Shown: positions 1 through 8,760, counted from the stretch's first letter. The stretch: DNA of 48,678 bases from JACDHQ01 sp036401195 (GCA_036401195.1 DASWVQ010000042.1:1-48678), one strand, 5' to 3'. Made by a program: numbers and translations. The notes: generated from the sequence alone by a model not told the origin.

Positions 1-1139
1 GGCGCGCGCGAGAGCTGCGAGAGGGCGATCACCGGCACGCCGAGCTCCTTGGCGAGGATCTTCAGCGAGCGCGAGATGTAGCTGATCTCCTGCTGGCGGC
101 TCTCCGAGTCGGCGGGCCCGTTGAGCAGCTGCAGGTAGTCGATGATGATCATCTTCACGTCGTGCTCCGCCTTGAGGCGGCGCGAGCGCGAGCGGACCTC
201 GAGCACGGTGAGGCCGGGACTGTCGTCGATCCAGATCGGGGCGTTGGCGAGCAGCCCCGCGGCGCGCCCCAGGCGCGAGTAGTCGTCGTTGGTGAGCTTC
301 CCGCTGCGCAGGCGCTGCGCGTCGACCCGCCCCTCGGAGGCGAGCATGCGGGTGACGAGCGACTCCTTGCTCATTTCCAGCGAGAAGACGGCGACGGGGA
401 TGTTGTGCTCGAGCGCCGCGTTCGACGCCACGTTGAGCACGAAGGCGGTCTTCCCCATCGACGGACGCGCGGCGACGATGACCAGGTCGGCCGGCTGGAA
501 CCCCTGCGTGAGCTGGTCGAGGTCGTGGAAGCCGCTCGGCACGCCGGTGATGGCGCCCCCCGCCTTGAGCAGCTCCTCCACCTTCTCCATCGCCCCCCAG
601 AGCAGCTCCTTGATGCGGCGGAAGCCGTCCTTCCCCTGCTGCTGGGAGATCTGGAAGATCAGCTGCTCGGCGTGGTCCACCAGCTCCCCCACCGGCTGCC
701 GGGCCTCGTAGGCCTCGGTCACGATGGTGGTGGAGGCCTCGATGAGCCGGCGCAGCATCGACTTCTCGCGGACGATGCGCGCGTGGTACTCGACGTTCGC
801 CGCCGTGGGGACCACGTCGACGAGGAAGCCGATGTAGTCCTTGCCCCCGCTCGATTCCAGCTCCCCGCGACGGTCGAGCTCATCGGAGAGGGTGAGCGGG
901 TCCACCACGATGCCGCGCTCGGTGAGCCCCACCATCGCCCGGTAGATGCGGCGGTGGCGCTCGGCGTAGAACATCGTGTCGTCGATGTACTCCGCGGCGC
1001 GCATCACCGCGTCCTGGTCCATCAGCATCGCGGACAGGACCGCCTGCTCGGCGTCCTCCGAGTACGGAGGGCGCCGATCACGGTAGACGTCACGCGCCGC
1101 CGACGGCGCGATCGAGTACTCTACGGGCGAGCTGGACAT
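1..1139 (-). CDS. dnaB: Replicative DNA helicase DnaB (C-terminus beyond window)
   Basis: Hexameric 5'-3' helicase that unwinds DNA at the replication fork and recruits primase. The ATG is the complement of 1137-1139, with GGGAAG just upstream. About 379 codons are visible; the C-terminal end runs off the left edge. The N-terminal helical domain begins with the typical EDAEQAVLSAML block near residue 28. The RecA-like ATPase domain follows, with GFHDLDQLTQG, Walker A PSMGKTAF, FSLEMSKE and the Walker B-type IIIDYLQLL. It is the last gene of a minus-strand operon and overlaps the end of the glycosylase gene by 50 bp. Identification is firm. Confidence 0.95.
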   Translation of the reverse strand, partial: MSSSPVEYSIAPSAARDVYRDRRPPYSEDAEQAVLSAMLMDQDAVMRAAEYIDDTMFYAERHRRIYRAMVGLTERGIVVDPLTLSDELDRRGELESSGGKDYIGFLVDVVPTAANVEYHARIVREKSMLRRLIEASTTIVTEAYEARQPVGELVDHAEQLIFQISQQQGKDGFRRIKELLWGAMEKVEELLKAGGAITGVPSGFHDLDQLTQGFQPADLVIVAARPSMGKTAFVLNVASNAALEHNIPVAVFSLEMSKESLVTRMLASEGRVDAQRLRSGKLTNDDYSRLGRAAGLLANAPIWIDDSPGLTVLEVRSRSRRLKAEHDVKMIIIDYLQLLNGPADSESRQQEISYISRSLKILAKELGVPVIALSQLSRA

Positions 1140-2202
1140 CTTCCCAGGTGGGTCGCTTCCACGCCGGATTGCGCAGGAGCGCGGCCGGGTGGTACGTGAC
1201 GATGAGCGGGACGCCGTGGAACCGGTGCACCTGGCCGCGCAGCTTGCTGATCGGCAGCTTCGTCCCCAAGAGCGTCTGCGCCGCGAAGGTGCCGAGCGCG
1301 AGGATGACCTTCGGGCGTACCAGCTCGATCTGCCGCAGGAGGTAGGGGCTGCAGGCAGCAACCTCCTCGGGGAGCGGATTCCGGTTCCCCGGCGGACGGT
1401 GCTTGAGGACGTTGGCGATGAACACGTCCTCCCTCCCCAACTTAATCGCCCCGAGGATCTTCGTGAGTAGCTGCCCCGCGGCACCCACGAAGGGCCGCCC
1501 GCTCTCGTCCTCGCTCGCGCCCGGTGCCTCGCCCACCACCATGAAGTCGGCGTCGGGATTCCCTTCGCCCGGGACCGGGTTCAGTGCGGTGGAATACAGC
1601 GAACACCGCGTGCACCCCCCGACCATGGCGGCGACGTCGCCCAGCGTGGCGAGGTGCGCGAACTCTCCACCCACCGGGCCAGCATCCCCCACCACGAGCC
1701 CTACGCCCGCGTCGGCCGCGGGCGCCGCCACTTCCTCGGGGGGCACGAAGCCCAGCCGCCCGCCGCCGATGGGAGCCGGTGTTGCCCCTTCCCGTTCGAC
1801 ATCCCCGGCCGCTGCCGCTTCCGACGGGGGAGATGTCGGCGTGGCAGCCGCCGGAGTGGCAGGAAGGGCCGTCATGGACGCGGGCTTCGGCGCGCTCCCC
1901 GGGGCTCCCGCGCCCGCCGCCTTGAGCGCCGCACGCCAGTCGGTCGCCCCCGCGTCCCCGAGCACGGCGTCGCGGGCATCCGCGCCTGGTCCGCGCTCCG
2001 GCGCGCGATCCGGGCCCGCGCCGAAGGGAGGTGGCTCGGGCGGCGGCGCCACCGCGCTCACCCGCACCGACTCCGCCACGCCGCGCGGCGCACCGAGGAT
2101 CTGCATCACCTGCTCGACGTCCATGCCGTCGAGCACGAGCTCCGATTCCCCCATCTCGCGCCGCTGCTCGAGGAAGCGCCGCAGTTGCTCCCGCGCGTTC
2201 AC
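1090..2202 (-). CDS. Uracil-DNA glycosylase, family 4 (Fe-S) type
   Basis: Predicted to excise uracil from DNA in base-excision repair. The GTG start overlaps the coaBC stop by four bases (GTGA), giving 370 aa. Residues 1-50 are helical, roughly 55-170 form an Ala/Pro-rich low-complexity linker, and the catalytic domain fills the C-terminal 200 residues. It shows VGEAPGASEDESGRPFVG, the motif block PPGNRNPLPEE, LALGTFAAQ and the C-terminal VTYHPAALLRN. The CTRC pair and the Cys in AACSPYL match three of the four cluster ligands. The ligand expected before RPPGNR is His (LKHRPPGNR) where most relatives I recall have Cys. The long linker makes it larger than a minimal family-4 enzyme (about 200 aa). 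Confidence 0.88.
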   Translation of the reverse strand: MNAREQLRRFLEQRREMGESELVLDGMDVEQVMQILGAPRGVAESVRVSAVAPPPEPPPFGAGPDRAPERGPGADARDAVLGDAGATDWRAALKAAGAGAPGSAPKPASMTALPATPAAATPTSPPSEAAAAGDVEREGATPAPIGGGRLGFVPPEEVAAPAADAGVGLVVGDAGPVGGEFAHLATLGDVAAMVGGCTRCSLYSTALNPVPGEGNPDADFMVVGEAPGASEDESGRPFVGAAGQLLTKILGAIKLGREDVFIANVLKHRPPGNRNPLPEEVAACSPYLLRQIELVRPKVILALGTFAAQTLLGTKLPISKLRGQVHRFHGVPLIVTYHPAALLRNPAWKRPTWEDVQLARRVLDRAVGGA

Positions 2203-3395
2203 GTCAGCAGCCTCTCCACGCGATCGAGGATCGCCTCGGCCACCTCGGCCTTGGTCATCAGCGGCAGCGCCTCGGCGGAGCCGTCGCGGCTCACCAGCGT
2301 GACGCGATTGGTGTCGCCGCCGAAGCCCGCGCCCTCCTCGGTGGCGTCGTTCGCGACCACCAGGTCGAGCTGCTTCGCCGCGAGCTTGGCGCGTGCCTGT
2401 CCCACGAGGTCCTGCGTCTCCAGCGCGAACCCCACGACGACCGTGCCGGGGGACCGCCGGGGAATCGTGGGCTTGAGGATATCGGGATTCTCCACCAGCT
2501 GCATCATCGGCGCGCCGCCGTCCTTCTTGATTTTCTGCGCCGCGGGGGCGGCGACGCGGAAGTCCGCGGGCGCGGCGGCCATCACCAGCGCGTCGGCGCC
2601 CACGAGCGCGGTCTCCACCGCGTCGCGCATGTCGCGCGTGGTGTCCACGTGCACGAGCGAGGGCCCCACGGGCAGCGGCACCGAGAGGGGCCCCGCGACG
2701 AGGGTGACCTCGGCGCCACGGCGCCACGCCGCGGCGGCGATCTCCACGCCCATCCGTCCGCTGCTGTGGTTCGAGAGGTAGCGCACCGGGTCCACCGGTT
2801 CGCGCGTGGGTCCCGCGCTCACCACCACGCGGCGCCCGGCGAGCGAGGGCGCCTCCAGCAGCCGCGCCACGTGCGCGAGGATCGTCTCGGGCTCCGGCAT
2901 GCGCCCCGGTCCCGCCCCCTCCCCCGCGGCCAGGTCGCCCTCGTCGGGGTCGAGCACGCGATAGCCGAGGCTGCGCAGGTGTGCCACGTTCGCCCCGGTC
3001 TGCGGGTGCGCCCACATGCGGTCGTTCATCGCGGGCACGAGGAGCACGGGCGCCTGCGTGGCCAGGAGGGCGGCGGTGAGCAGGTCGTCGGCCTGGCCGT
3101 TCGCCGCGCGCGCCATGAAGTCGGCGGTCGCGGGGGCGACCACCACGGCCTCGGCGCCGCGGGCGAGCCTGATGTGATCGAGGGCGGCGCCCGGGGCGAT
3201 CAGGTGCGTGTGCACCGGGCGCCCCGTGAGCGCCTCGAAGGTGATCGGCCCGATGAACTCACGGGCCGACCGGGTGAGCACCACGTCCACCTCCGCGCCC
3301 GCCTTGGTGAGCAGGCGGGCGAGCCACGCCGACTTGTAGCTCGCGATCCCCCCGGTCACGCCGAGGAGGACGCGTCGCCGGTCGAAGGGGCGCAT
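2199..3395 (-). CDS. coaBC: Bifunctional phosphopantothenoylcysteine decarboxylase / phosphopantothenate-cysteine ligase
   Basis: Carries out two consecutive steps of coenzyme A synthesis: ligation of cysteine to phosphopantothenate and decarboxylation of the product. The length of 398 aa is normal for the fused enzyme. The N-terminal FMN-dependent half begins LLGVTGGIASYKSA and contains DHIRLARGAE with the catalytic His and the substrate-binding PAMNDRMW. The C-terminal half shows VSAGPTREPVDPVRYLSNHSSG and VGFALET. The flap segment reads AAGEGAGPGRM, so the Cys found there in the E. coli enzyme (ACGDIGPGRM) is Ala. It lies 42 bp downstream of rpoZ and overlaps the glycosylase start. Confidence 0.95.
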   Translation of the reverse strand: MRPFDRRRVLLGVTGGIASYKSAWLARLLTKAGAEVDVVLTRSAREFIGPITFEALTGRPVHTHLIAPGAALDHIRLARGAEAVVVAPATADFMARAANGQADDLLTAALLATQAPVLLVPAMNDRMWAHPQTGANVAHLRSLGYRVLDPDEGDLAAGEGAGPGRMPEPETILAHVARLLEAPSLAGRRVVVSAGPTREPVDPVRYLSNHSSGRMGVEIAAAAWRRGAEVTLVAGPLSVPLPVGPSLVHVDTTRDMRDAVETALVGADALVMAAAPADFRVAAPAAQKIKKDGGAPMMQLVENPDILKPTIPRRSPGTVVVGFALETQDLVGQARAKLAAKQLDLVVANDATEEGAGFGGDTNRVTLVSRDGSAEALPLMTKAEVAEAILDRVERLLT

Positions 3396-3437
3396 GGGGC
3401 GTGGCGGTGGCGGGCGCGCGGCGGGAGCCCGGCCCCG

Positions 3438-3668
3438 TTACTCGGCGGGGGCGGGCGCCGCGCTGCCGCGACGGCGCGGGATCACCTTGTACTCGATCTC
3501 GCCCTTCGCGAGCTCCTCGAGCGACCGGGTGGTCAGCTTCTTCTCGCGCGACGACGAGCGGTCGCGGGGGAACTCGTTGAGGACGCGGGCGAACTTGGCC
3601 GCGACCAGCACGCCGAGATACTTGTTCGGCGCTTCCTTGGTGATGTCGTCCGGGGTGAAGACCTGCAT
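3438..3668 (-). CDS. rpoZ: RNA polymerase omega subunit
   Basis: Small subunit that helps assemble and stabilise RNA polymerase. The start chosen is the ATG at 3668, with GAGG eight bases upstream. It gives 76 aa beginning MQVFTPDDITKEAPNKY, which matches the family N-terminus. The upstream in-frame ATG at 3710 would add 14 residues and overlap gmk. The conserved LVAAKFARVLNEFPRD and SLEELAKGEIEYK segments are present, followed by a short basic Ala/Pro-rich tail. The gene order gmk-rpoZ-coaBC is common in bacteria. Confidence 0.93.
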   Translation of the reverse strand: MQVFTPDDITKEAPNKYLGVLVAAKFARVLNEFPRDRSSSREKKLTTRSLEELAKGEIEYKVIPRRRGSAAPAPAE

Positions 3669-3687
3669 GATCGCCTCGGTGGTGGGT

Positions 3688-4326
3688 TCAGGCGTGGTTC
3701 CCGAGCTCATGCTCGAGCTTTTCGATGAGGAGCGCCACCTGCTCGCGCAGGCCGGCGACTCGCTCGCGGCTGTTGACTTCGGCGTCGATGATCGACGACA
3801 CGCGCGTGACGGCCTCGTCGAGGTCGTCGTTCACGATCACGTACTCGTACGACTGGATCGCCTGCAGCTCCATGAGCGCGGACTGCATGCGGGCCACCAG
3901 CGTCTCGTGCGTCTCGGTGTTGCGCGAGCGGAGGCGGTCGAGGAGGACCTCGGCCGACGGCGGGAGGACGAAGATGGTGACCGTGTCGGGGAAGGCGCGG
4001 GTGAACTGCGCCGCCCCCTGCACGTCGATGTCCATCAGCACGTGCTTCCCGGAGCTCAGCACGCGCTTCACCTCGCGGCGCAGGGTGCCGTACAGGTTGC
4101 CGTGCACCTCCGCCGACTCGGCGAAGGCGTGGTTCTCCCGCTCGCGGAGGAAGTCGAGGCGCGAGATGAAGTAGTAATCGCGCCCGCTCACCTCGCCCTC
4201 GCGCGGCTGCCGGGTGGTGCACGACACGGAGTAGCCCACGTCGTCGCGGCGCTCCATGAGGCGGCGCGCGATGGTCGTCTTCCCGCCGCCCGACGGGGCG
4301 GAGAGGATCACCGGGAAGGCGCTCAC
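3688..4326 (-). CDS. gmk: Guanylate kinase
   Basis: Phosphorylates GMP to GDP with ATP. The 212 aa length is typical. The P-loop SAPSGGGKTTIARRL is at the N-terminus, followed by the GMP-binding region SCTTRQPREGEVSGRDYYF and the Walker B-like VLMDIDVQGA. The lid segment RLRSRNTET follows, and NDDLDEAVTRV lies near the end. Its start overlaps the yicC stop by four bases (ATGA), consistent with translational coupling. rpoZ follows after 19 bp. Confidence 0.96.
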   Translation of the reverse strand: MSAFPVILSAPSGGGKTTIARRLMERRDDVGYSVSCTTRQPREGEVSGRDYYFISRLDFLRERENHAFAESAEVHGNLYGTLRREVKRVLSSGKHVLMDIDVQGAAQFTRAFPDTVTIFVLPPSAEVLLDRLRSRNTETHETLVARMQSALMELQAIQSYEYVIVNDDLDEAVTRVSSIIDAEVNSRERVAGLREQVALLIEKLEHELGNHA

Positions 4327-5195
4327 TCGAGGTTCTCCACCTGCTCGCGGAGCCGCTCGAGCTCCTCCTTCACCAGGATCACGTCGCGGGTGATCGCGGC
4401 GTCGTTCGACTTGCTCCCGGTGGTGTTGGCCTCGCGGAGCATCTCCTGGAGCACGAAGCCGAGGCGCTTGCCCACGCCATCACTCTCGCGGGCGTCGAGC
4501 GCCTCGCGGAAGGCCACCAGGTGGGAGCGGAAGCGGGAGAGCTCCTCCTGCACGTCCAGCCGGTCGGCGAGGATGGCGATCTCCTGGGCGAGGCGCTGCT
4601 CGTCGAGGGCCACCCCCTGCGCGAGCTCCTGCACGTTGGCGCGGAGGCGGTCGCGCTGCTCCACCAGGCGCTCCGGGGCGCGGGCTGCGATCCGCTCCAG
4701 CGCCCCCTCGATCACGGCGAGGCGCTCGCGCAGGTACTCCGCGAGGCGGGCCCCCTCGGCGCCGCGCATCTCGGTGAGCTGCGCGACCGCGCGGTCCACG
4801 ATGCCCAGCAGCTCGGCGGCGGTGCCCTCTTCCTCCTCCGCGGAGGCGGTGACCACGTCGGGGAGGCGGAGCACGGTGCCCAGGTCGATCGGCCCGTCCA
4901 CCCCGTGTCGGGCGGCCAGCTCGCGGAGGCGCGTGACCCAGGCGGCGAAGCGGGCCTCGTCGATGCCGGCGCCGGCGGCCACCTCGCGCTCCGCGCGGGC
5001 GGACAGCGTCACGTGCCCGCGCCCCACCCCGCGCCGCAGCGCCTCGCGCACCTCACCCTCCCACTTCGCGAAGGCGGAGGGGAGCTTGAGCGACGGGGTG
5101 AAGAAGCGATGGTTGACCGAGCGCACCTCCACGGCCACACGCAGCGCGCCCACCGACCCCTCGGCGGCGCCGAAACCGGTCATGCTCCGAATCAT
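4323..5195 (-). CDS. yicC: YicC family protein (endoribonuclease-type)
   Basis: Member of the YicC/YloC family, studied in E. coli as an endoribonuclease. The ATG at 5195 gives MIRSMTGFGAAEG, the family's hallmark N-terminus, and 290 aa; an in-frame TTG at 5201 is less likely. The body has VEVRSVNHRFFTPSLKLP. The C-terminal block contains GKRLGFVLQEMLREANTTGSKS and VLVKEELERLREQVENLE. It is the first gene of the operon running to dnaB. A sigma70-like promoter lies so close upstream that the transcript would be nearly leaderless. Confidence 0.93.
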   Translation of the reverse strand: MIRSMTGFGAAEGSVGALRVAVEVRSVNHRFFTPSLKLPSAFAKWEGEVREALRRGVGRGHVTLSARAEREVAAGAGIDEARFAAWVTRLRELAARHGVDGPIDLGTVLRLPDVVTASAEEEEGTAAELLGIVDRAVAQLTEMRGAEGARLAEYLRERLAVIEGALERIAARAPERLVEQRDRLRANVQELAQGVALDEQRLAQEIAILADRLDVQEELSRFRSHLVAFREALDARESDGVGKRLGFVLQEMLREANTTGSKSNDAAITRDVILVKEELERLREQVENLE

Positions 5196-5196
5196 G

Positions 5197-5236
5197 GACA
5201 AGCTCGTAAGTTACGATATATCAACGAGCTTGTCAA
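5197..5236 (-). promoter_or_regulatory. Promoter and 11-bp inverted repeat upstream of yicC
   Basis: On the minus strand TTGACA (5231-5236) and TAACTT (5208-5213) are separated by 17 bases. Transcription would begin near 5201, about six bases from the yicC ATG. GACAAGCTCGT (5197-5207) and its exact complement (5224-5234) flank the spacer, so the repeat could be an operator. It could alternatively act as the terminator hairpin of the outer-membrane gene ending at 5233. Confidence 0.55.
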
Positions 5237-7206
5237 TTCCAGAACTCCCACCGCACCCCGTAGAACTGCGTCTGCCGGGGCATCGGGTACACCGGCACCG
5301 GGGCGAACTCCTCCCCCAGCAGGTTCCGGAACTGGTACGTGAGCACCGCCTGCACCAGCCGGATCTCGAGCAGGAAGGAGACCTGCCGGAAGCCGGGCGA
5401 CCGCCGCACCCCCGGGGCATTCGCGTCCTCCCCCGCGACGGGAAAGTTCACGTGCGACCGGTGCTCGTGCACCAGCGAGGTCATGAGCCCGAAGTTCCCG
5501 CTGGGGAAGCGCTGCGGGAAGTTGCTCGCGAAGGTCAGCTCGCTCCGGGTCTGCCAGCGGGGGCGGTAGAACCCGGAGCTGTCGTCCCATCGGACACCGA
5601 GGAGGTCGAGCCGCAGGGGGCCCCAGAGCTGCCCACGGACCGAGGCGAAGGCTCCTTTCGCGGGCCCGCCGTACGTCCCCACGAACCGCTGGCTGAACAC
5701 CCGGGGGGCCTCGAGCCAGGCGGTGTCGCGCTGGAGGAAGCCTCCCCCGAGCCAGAGCCCGCGGAAGCGGAGCGCCCCCTCGAGCCGGAGCGACGTGGAG
5801 GCCAGGTCGCCCGCGTCGAGCGCCTGCGACTGGCGGCCGAAGGCGGCACCAAGGGTGAGGAACCCGAGCGGCGTCACGCGCACTTGCGCGTCCACGCGCG
5901 AAGCCGAATCGAGCCCCCGCCCCTCGGCGAGCAGCGACGCCCCGAGGAGGGGAGCGTCGTATGTCGCTCGCGCAGAGGGAGTGAACCGCGACTCACCCAT
6001 GAACGTACGATACCTCGCCGCGCCCTCGAGCTGGATCCCGAGCGCGGTGAAGCCGCCCGTCGCCACGTACTGCCCCACGTAGCGCGTGGTGTCGGCGCTC
6101 GGCAGGGGCACCGTGTCGGCCGCCGTGGAATCGCGCCCGCGGCCGCCGAAGCGGAAGCCCTCGGCGCCGGCGATGAGCTGGAGCCACCGACCGGACTCCG
6201 GGTCGCCATAGGCGAGGCGCGCGTACGCGTCGGTGCGGTTCGCGCTGAGGGAGGGGATCGTGTCGGCCCGTTCCGCGGCGAACATCGTGCCCCGGTGCGG
6301 CGAGCCGCGCATGACGAACAGGTCGCCGCTCCAGCCGGCGCGGGCCCAGCCCACGCGCGTGAAGAAGTTGAAGGCGTTGCTGCTCGCGCCGAGGCGCGAC
6401 GGCGTCGTGGAGTACTGTTGCGCGGCGAACTGCAGCGCCTCGCCATGCTTCCACCGCTTGCCGAAGAAGGCGCGGTAGAGGTTCGTCTCCTGGTCGCCGG
6501 TCCCCACGTCCACGCGCGTATACGGGGTGACGCGGTCGGCCCGCCAGCTCCGGATGTACACGCGGATCTCGCCGGCACCGCGCTCGATGCGCAGCTCCTC
6601 CGCGCTCCAGATCGGGATGGTGGAGAGGTCGAGGGGGGCGCCGTTGCGCGGATTCAGCGCGTCGAGCTCCAGCCCGTCGTAGAAGACGCGGATGCGGGCC
6701 GTCTCCCCGAGGTAGGCGCCCACGGCGGGTGCCTGGAGGTAGCCGCCGCGGAGCGCGGTGAATCCCGGCACGCGCTCGAGCAGGTCGGTGAGGGTGAAGG
6801 CCCCCGTCATGAAGAGCGAGTCGCGCGTCCAGCGCAGCTCCTGCCGCACCCCGTCCACGAGGCGCGGCATGAAGGCGCGGGCGAGGGGCGGCTGCACCTC
6901 CGGCACCGGCGCCGCCGGCTTCGGCACCGTGGCGAGGACGCTGTCGCGCTTGACGATCGAGTCCGCCTGCGCCGGGATCGGCACGACGAAGGTGGTGTCG
7001 CGCTTCACCGCCGTGTCGCGCGGGGTGGGCGTGGGACGGATCGTGTCCGGGTTGACGGGCAGTGGGGTGGGCCGCGGAGGCTGCGGCGTGGGCCGCGGCG
7101 CCGGTTGCGGCGCCGGTTGCTGGGCCGCGAGCGAAGCCGGGGCAAGCGACGCGGCCCCGGCCAGGAGGCCGAGGCCGGCGACGACGCTGCGTGTCAGCCG
7201 AATCAC
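5233..7206 (-). CDS. TonB-dependent-receptor-like outer membrane protein (plug domain plus barrel)
   Basis: Predicted outer-membrane beta-barrel with an N-terminal plug; ligand unknown. Start is a GTG at 7206 (or the adjacent 7209), 11 bp after the pepA stop, giving about 657 aa. A signal peptide (VVAGLGLLAGAASLAPASLAAQ) is followed by a Pro/Thr-rich stretch of about 60 residues. A plug-like segment follows (TLTDLLERVPGFTALRGGYL, RIRVFYDGLELDALNP, IWSAEELRIERGAGEIRVYI). The rest has alternating aromatic/hydrophobic strands and ends YGVRWEFWN, an aromatic terminal strand as expected for barrels. No TonB box was identified, so active transport is not established. Confidence 0.7.
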   Translation of the reverse strand: MIRLTRSVVAGLGLLAGAASLAPASLAAQQPAPQPAPRPTPQPPRPTPLPVNPDTIRPTPTPRDTAVKRDTTFVVPIPAQADSIVKRDSVLATVPKPAAPVPEVQPPLARAFMPRLVDGVRQELRWTRDSLFMTGAFTLTDLLERVPGFTALRGGYLQAPAVGAYLGETARIRVFYDGLELDALNPRNGAPLDLSTIPIWSAEELRIERGAGEIRVYIRSWRADRVTPYTRVDVGTGDQETNLYRAFFGKRWKHGEALQFAAQQYSTTPSRLGASSNAFNFFTRVGWARAGWSGDLFVMRGSPHRGTMFAAERADTIPSLSANRTDAYARLAYGDPESGRWLQLIAGAEGFRFGGRGRDSTAADTVPLPSADTTRYVGQYVATGGFTALGIQLEGAARYRTFMGESRFTPSARATYDAPLLGASLLAEGRGLDSASRVDAQVRVTPLGFLTLGAAFGRQSQALDAGDLASTSLRLEGALRFRGLWLGGGFLQRDTAWLEAPRVFSQRFVGTYGGPAKGAFASVRGQLWGPLRLDLLGVRWDDSSGFYRPRWQTRSELTFASNFPQRFPSGNFGLMTSLVHEHRSHVNFPVAGEDANAPGVRRSPGFRQVSFLLEIRLVQAVLTYQFRNLLGEEFAPVPVYPMPRQTQFYGVRWEFWN

Positions 7207-7217
7207 CACCGCGGCGC

Positions 7218-8726
7218 TCAGCGCGCCCGCGCGCGCACGAGCTCCACGAACGTGCCCACCGGCACGCCGGTGGGGCCGGCGGGCACGGTCGGCAGGTTGG
7301 ACTCGGTGTACGCCGTGCCGGCGATGTCGAGGTGCACCCATGGATAGCCTTCGGCGAATTCCTGCAGGAAGAGCGCGGCGGTGATCGTCCCCGCCGGCCG
7401 TCCCCCGGAGTTCTTGATGTCGCCCACCTCGGACTTGATCAGCTCCTTGTAGTCGTCCCACATGGGGAGCTGCCACCCGGGCTCGCCGGCCGCGCGGCCG
7501 GCCGCGATCACCTCGTCCACCAGCCCCTGGTCGTTCCCCATCACGCCGGTGGCGGTGTGGCCGAGGGCGATGACGCAGGCGCCGGTGAGGGTGGCCGCGT
7601 CGACGACGGCGGCGGGCTTGAAGCGCTTCGCGTACGCCAGCACGTCGGCGAGCACGAGGCGGCCTTCCGCGTCGGTGTTGATGATCTCGATGTACCGGCC
7701 GTTCGACGCGCGCACCACGTCACCCGGCTTCACCGCGGTGCCCGAGGGCATGTTCGTCGTCGCGCCGATGAGCCCCACCACGTTCGTGCGCAGGCCGAGG
7801 CGACCGATCGCCTCCATCGCCCCGAGCACGCCCGCGGCGCCGCACATGTCGAACTTCATCCACTCCATGCCCTGCGCGGGCTTGATGGAAATGCCGCCGG
7901 AGTCGAAGCAGAGCCCCTTCCCCACCAGCGTGACCGGCGCCTGGTCCGCCGCGCCCTGGCGGTACTCGAGGGCGATCAGCTTCGGCTCCTGCGGCGTGCC
8001 CTGGGCGACGCAGAGGAACGACCCCATCCCCTCGCGCTCCATGTCGGCGCGGTTCAGCACCGTGACCTTCATCCCGTGGCGCTCGGCGATCTCGCGCGCC
8101 GTCTGCTCCAGGAAGTCGGGGGTGCACAGGTTGCCCGGCATCATCCCCAGGCGACGGGCGAGCGAGTGCCCCTCACCGATGGCGATGCCGTTGCGCACCC
8201 CGCGCTCCGCCACGGGGACGTCGCTCGCGAGGATGGTCGCGCCCTGGAGCGGGGCACGGCGCTCCGCCTCGGGGGGCGGCGTCTTGAGGTCGTCGTACTT
8301 CCACGCGCCGGCGATGAGGCCGAGCGCCAGCGCCTCGGCCTCCCCCTCGGTCAGGGCGCCGGCGAAGACGGCCATCCGGCCCACCCCCATGCGCGTGGCG
8401 GCGCGCGCCGCGACCGCGCCGCCCCGGCGCAGCGCCGAGGCGCGATCCGCGGCGTTGCCGGTGCCGAGCAGGAGGATCCGCTCGGCGCCTCCCTCCTCGC
8501 CCACGAGGTGATAGCTCTCGTCGCGGCTGCCGCGGAAGTCGCGGCGGCCGGCCACGCGGCCCAGGATCCCGCCGAGCTTCGTGTTCAGCCCCCCGATCTG
8601 GCCGGTGAAGGTCTCGTCGGCGAGGGAGAGCGTGGGGAGCGACGACTCCCCCGGCACGAGGAGCACGAGCAGGGGCGTCTCGAGCGCGGCGAGGTCGGCG
8701 CGCTGCACATCGATCGACAATGGCAT
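7218..8726 (-). CDS. pepA: Leucyl aminopeptidase (M17)
   Basis: Cytosolic hexameric dinuclear-metal aminopeptidase removing N-terminal residues from peptides. The ATG at 8726 gives 502 aa (MPLSIDVQRADL). Longer in-frame extensions run into icd and are not credible. The catalytic domain contains VGKGLCFDSGGISIKP (metal and catalytic Lys region), MKFDMCGAAGVLG and the M17 signature NTDAEGRLVLADVLAYA. DIKNSGGRPAGTITAALFL and HLDIAGTAY follow. It lies downstream of icd, separated by a short hairpin. Confidence 0.95.
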   Translation of the reverse strand: MPLSIDVQRADLAALETPLLVLLVPGESSLPTLSLADETFTGQIGGLNTKLGGILGRVAGRRDFRGSRDESYHLVGEEGGAERILLLGTGNAADRASALRRGGAVAARAATRMGVGRMAVFAGALTEGEAEALALGLIAGAWKYDDLKTPPPEAERRAPLQGATILASDVPVAERGVRNGIAIGEGHSLARRLGMMPGNLCTPDFLEQTAREIAERHGMKVTVLNRADMEREGMGSFLCVAQGTPQEPKLIALEYRQGAADQAPVTLVGKGLCFDSGGISIKPAQGMEWMKFDMCGAAGVLGAMEAIGRLGLRTNVVGLIGATTNMPSGTAVKPGDVVRASNGRYIEIINTDAEGRLVLADVLAYAKRFKPAAVVDAATLTGACVIALGHTATGVMGNDQGLVDEVIAAGRAAGEPGWQLPMWDDYKELIKSEVGDIKNSGGRPAGTITAALFLQEFAEGYPWVHLDIAGTAYTESNLPTVPAGPTGVPVGTFVELVRARAR

Positions 8727-8739
8727 CGGGGGAGGCTCG

Positions 8740-8760
8740 GAGTGGCGCGAGGCGCCACTC
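8740..8760. terminator. Short GC-rich hairpin between icd and pepA
   Basis: GAGTGGCGC (8740-8748) and its exact complement (8752-8760) form a 9-bp stem with a 3-base loop over the icd stop codon. There is no clear U tract, so it may be a weak terminator or an mRNA 3' end stabiliser. Confidence 0.4.

Noticed and set aside
2031..3728. Long plus-strand open frame opposite coaBC and rpoZ
   Set aside because: Arg/His/Gly-rich translation without domains, exactly opposite well-conserved genes; an artefact of high GC.
3394..7347. 1317-codon plus-strand frame across gmk, yicC and the outer-membrane gene
   Set aside because: Shadow of real minus-strand genes; no signal peptide, motif or plausible start.
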